Assembly (NCBI GenBank): GCA_009746045.1
Contig: RPFO01000026.1
Coordinates: forward strand, 3,405,108 to 3,469,107
DNA length: 64,000 nucleotides
Direction: 5' to 3'
From: Mesostigma viride
Taxonomy: Eukaryota; Streptophyta; Mesostigmatophyceae; Mesostigmatales; Mesostigmataceae
Shown here: positions 63,994 to 64,000 of the stretch, piece after piece
Layout of the letters: every line of letters begins with the position of its first letter
How positions within the stretch are numbered: the first letter of the stretch is position 1
The notes under the pieces: model-generated
Seen by the model: the letters and a program-made list of their open reading frames with translations, nothing else
Told to the model about the DNA's origin: nothing
Database searches by the model: none
Program-made: the position numbers and the translations under genes

Positions 63994-64000
63994 CTTTGTT
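63994..64000. other. MULE target site duplication, right copy (truncated by window)
   Basis: CTTTGTT, identical to the first seven bases of the left flank CTTTGTTTT. The window ends before the last two bases. Confidence 0.8.

Overview
This is repeat-dominated eukaryotic nuclear DNA. GT-AG introns, a FAR1/MULE-type transposase with a SWIM zinc finger, a chromodomain Ty3/gypsy retrotransposon, a plant-type initiator-Met-tRNA primer site and hAT-type elements all point to the green lineage. A streptophyte alga such as Chara would fit, but the species is an inference. No rRNA, tRNA, CRISPR array or prokaryotic operon was found.

Layout. (1) 1-1.9 kb: no gene seen. (2) 1.9-3.9 kb: C-rich hexanucleotide arrays, mostly CCCACG, with a duplicated linker. 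(3) 5.0-5.7 kb: an almost perfect 297-bp inverted repeat whose right arm runs into a short reading frame; a larger unrecognised gene follows to 8.3 kb, then a polypurine tract and a 173-bp satellite (8.9-9.7 kb). (4) About 10-24 kb: a decayed chromodomain Ty3/gypsy element with gag, protease, RT, RNase H, integrase and an extra multi-frame ORF after pol. It is interrupted by a 2.6-kb non-autonomous LTR element (10818-13426, nearly identical LTRs) and by a 1.3-kb hAT derivative (21901-23202, 8-bp target duplication). (5) 24.27-24.98 kb: a 709-bp hAT-like MITE filled with a 40-bp repeat. (6) 25.97-51.07 kb: six tandem copies of a 4.1-4.6 kb macrosatellite. Each has a G-run/C-run hairpin at its start, a 30-bp G-rich minisatellite array and a minus-strand exon-like region. 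Copies 1-4 and 5-6 form two subfamilies. (7) 51072-63993: a complete 12.9-kb Mutator-like element inserted in macrosatellite copy 6. It has perfectly matched 127-bp terminal inverted repeats and a target duplication cut by the window edge; copy 5 preserves the empty site.

The best gene model is inside the MULE: seven exons (51409-60063) whose splice phases agree at all six junctions, giving about 1712 residues. It starts with a signal-peptide-like segment, then has a 137-residue Asn/Ser tract, an acidic stretch, a zinc-ribbon-like exon, a FAR1-like zinc region, a MULE catalytic core, a SWIM finger and an AT-hook. The nested insertions give a relative age order: decayed gypsy element first, then the near-identical-LTR element and the hAT derivative; in the other half, macrosatellite first, then the MULE.
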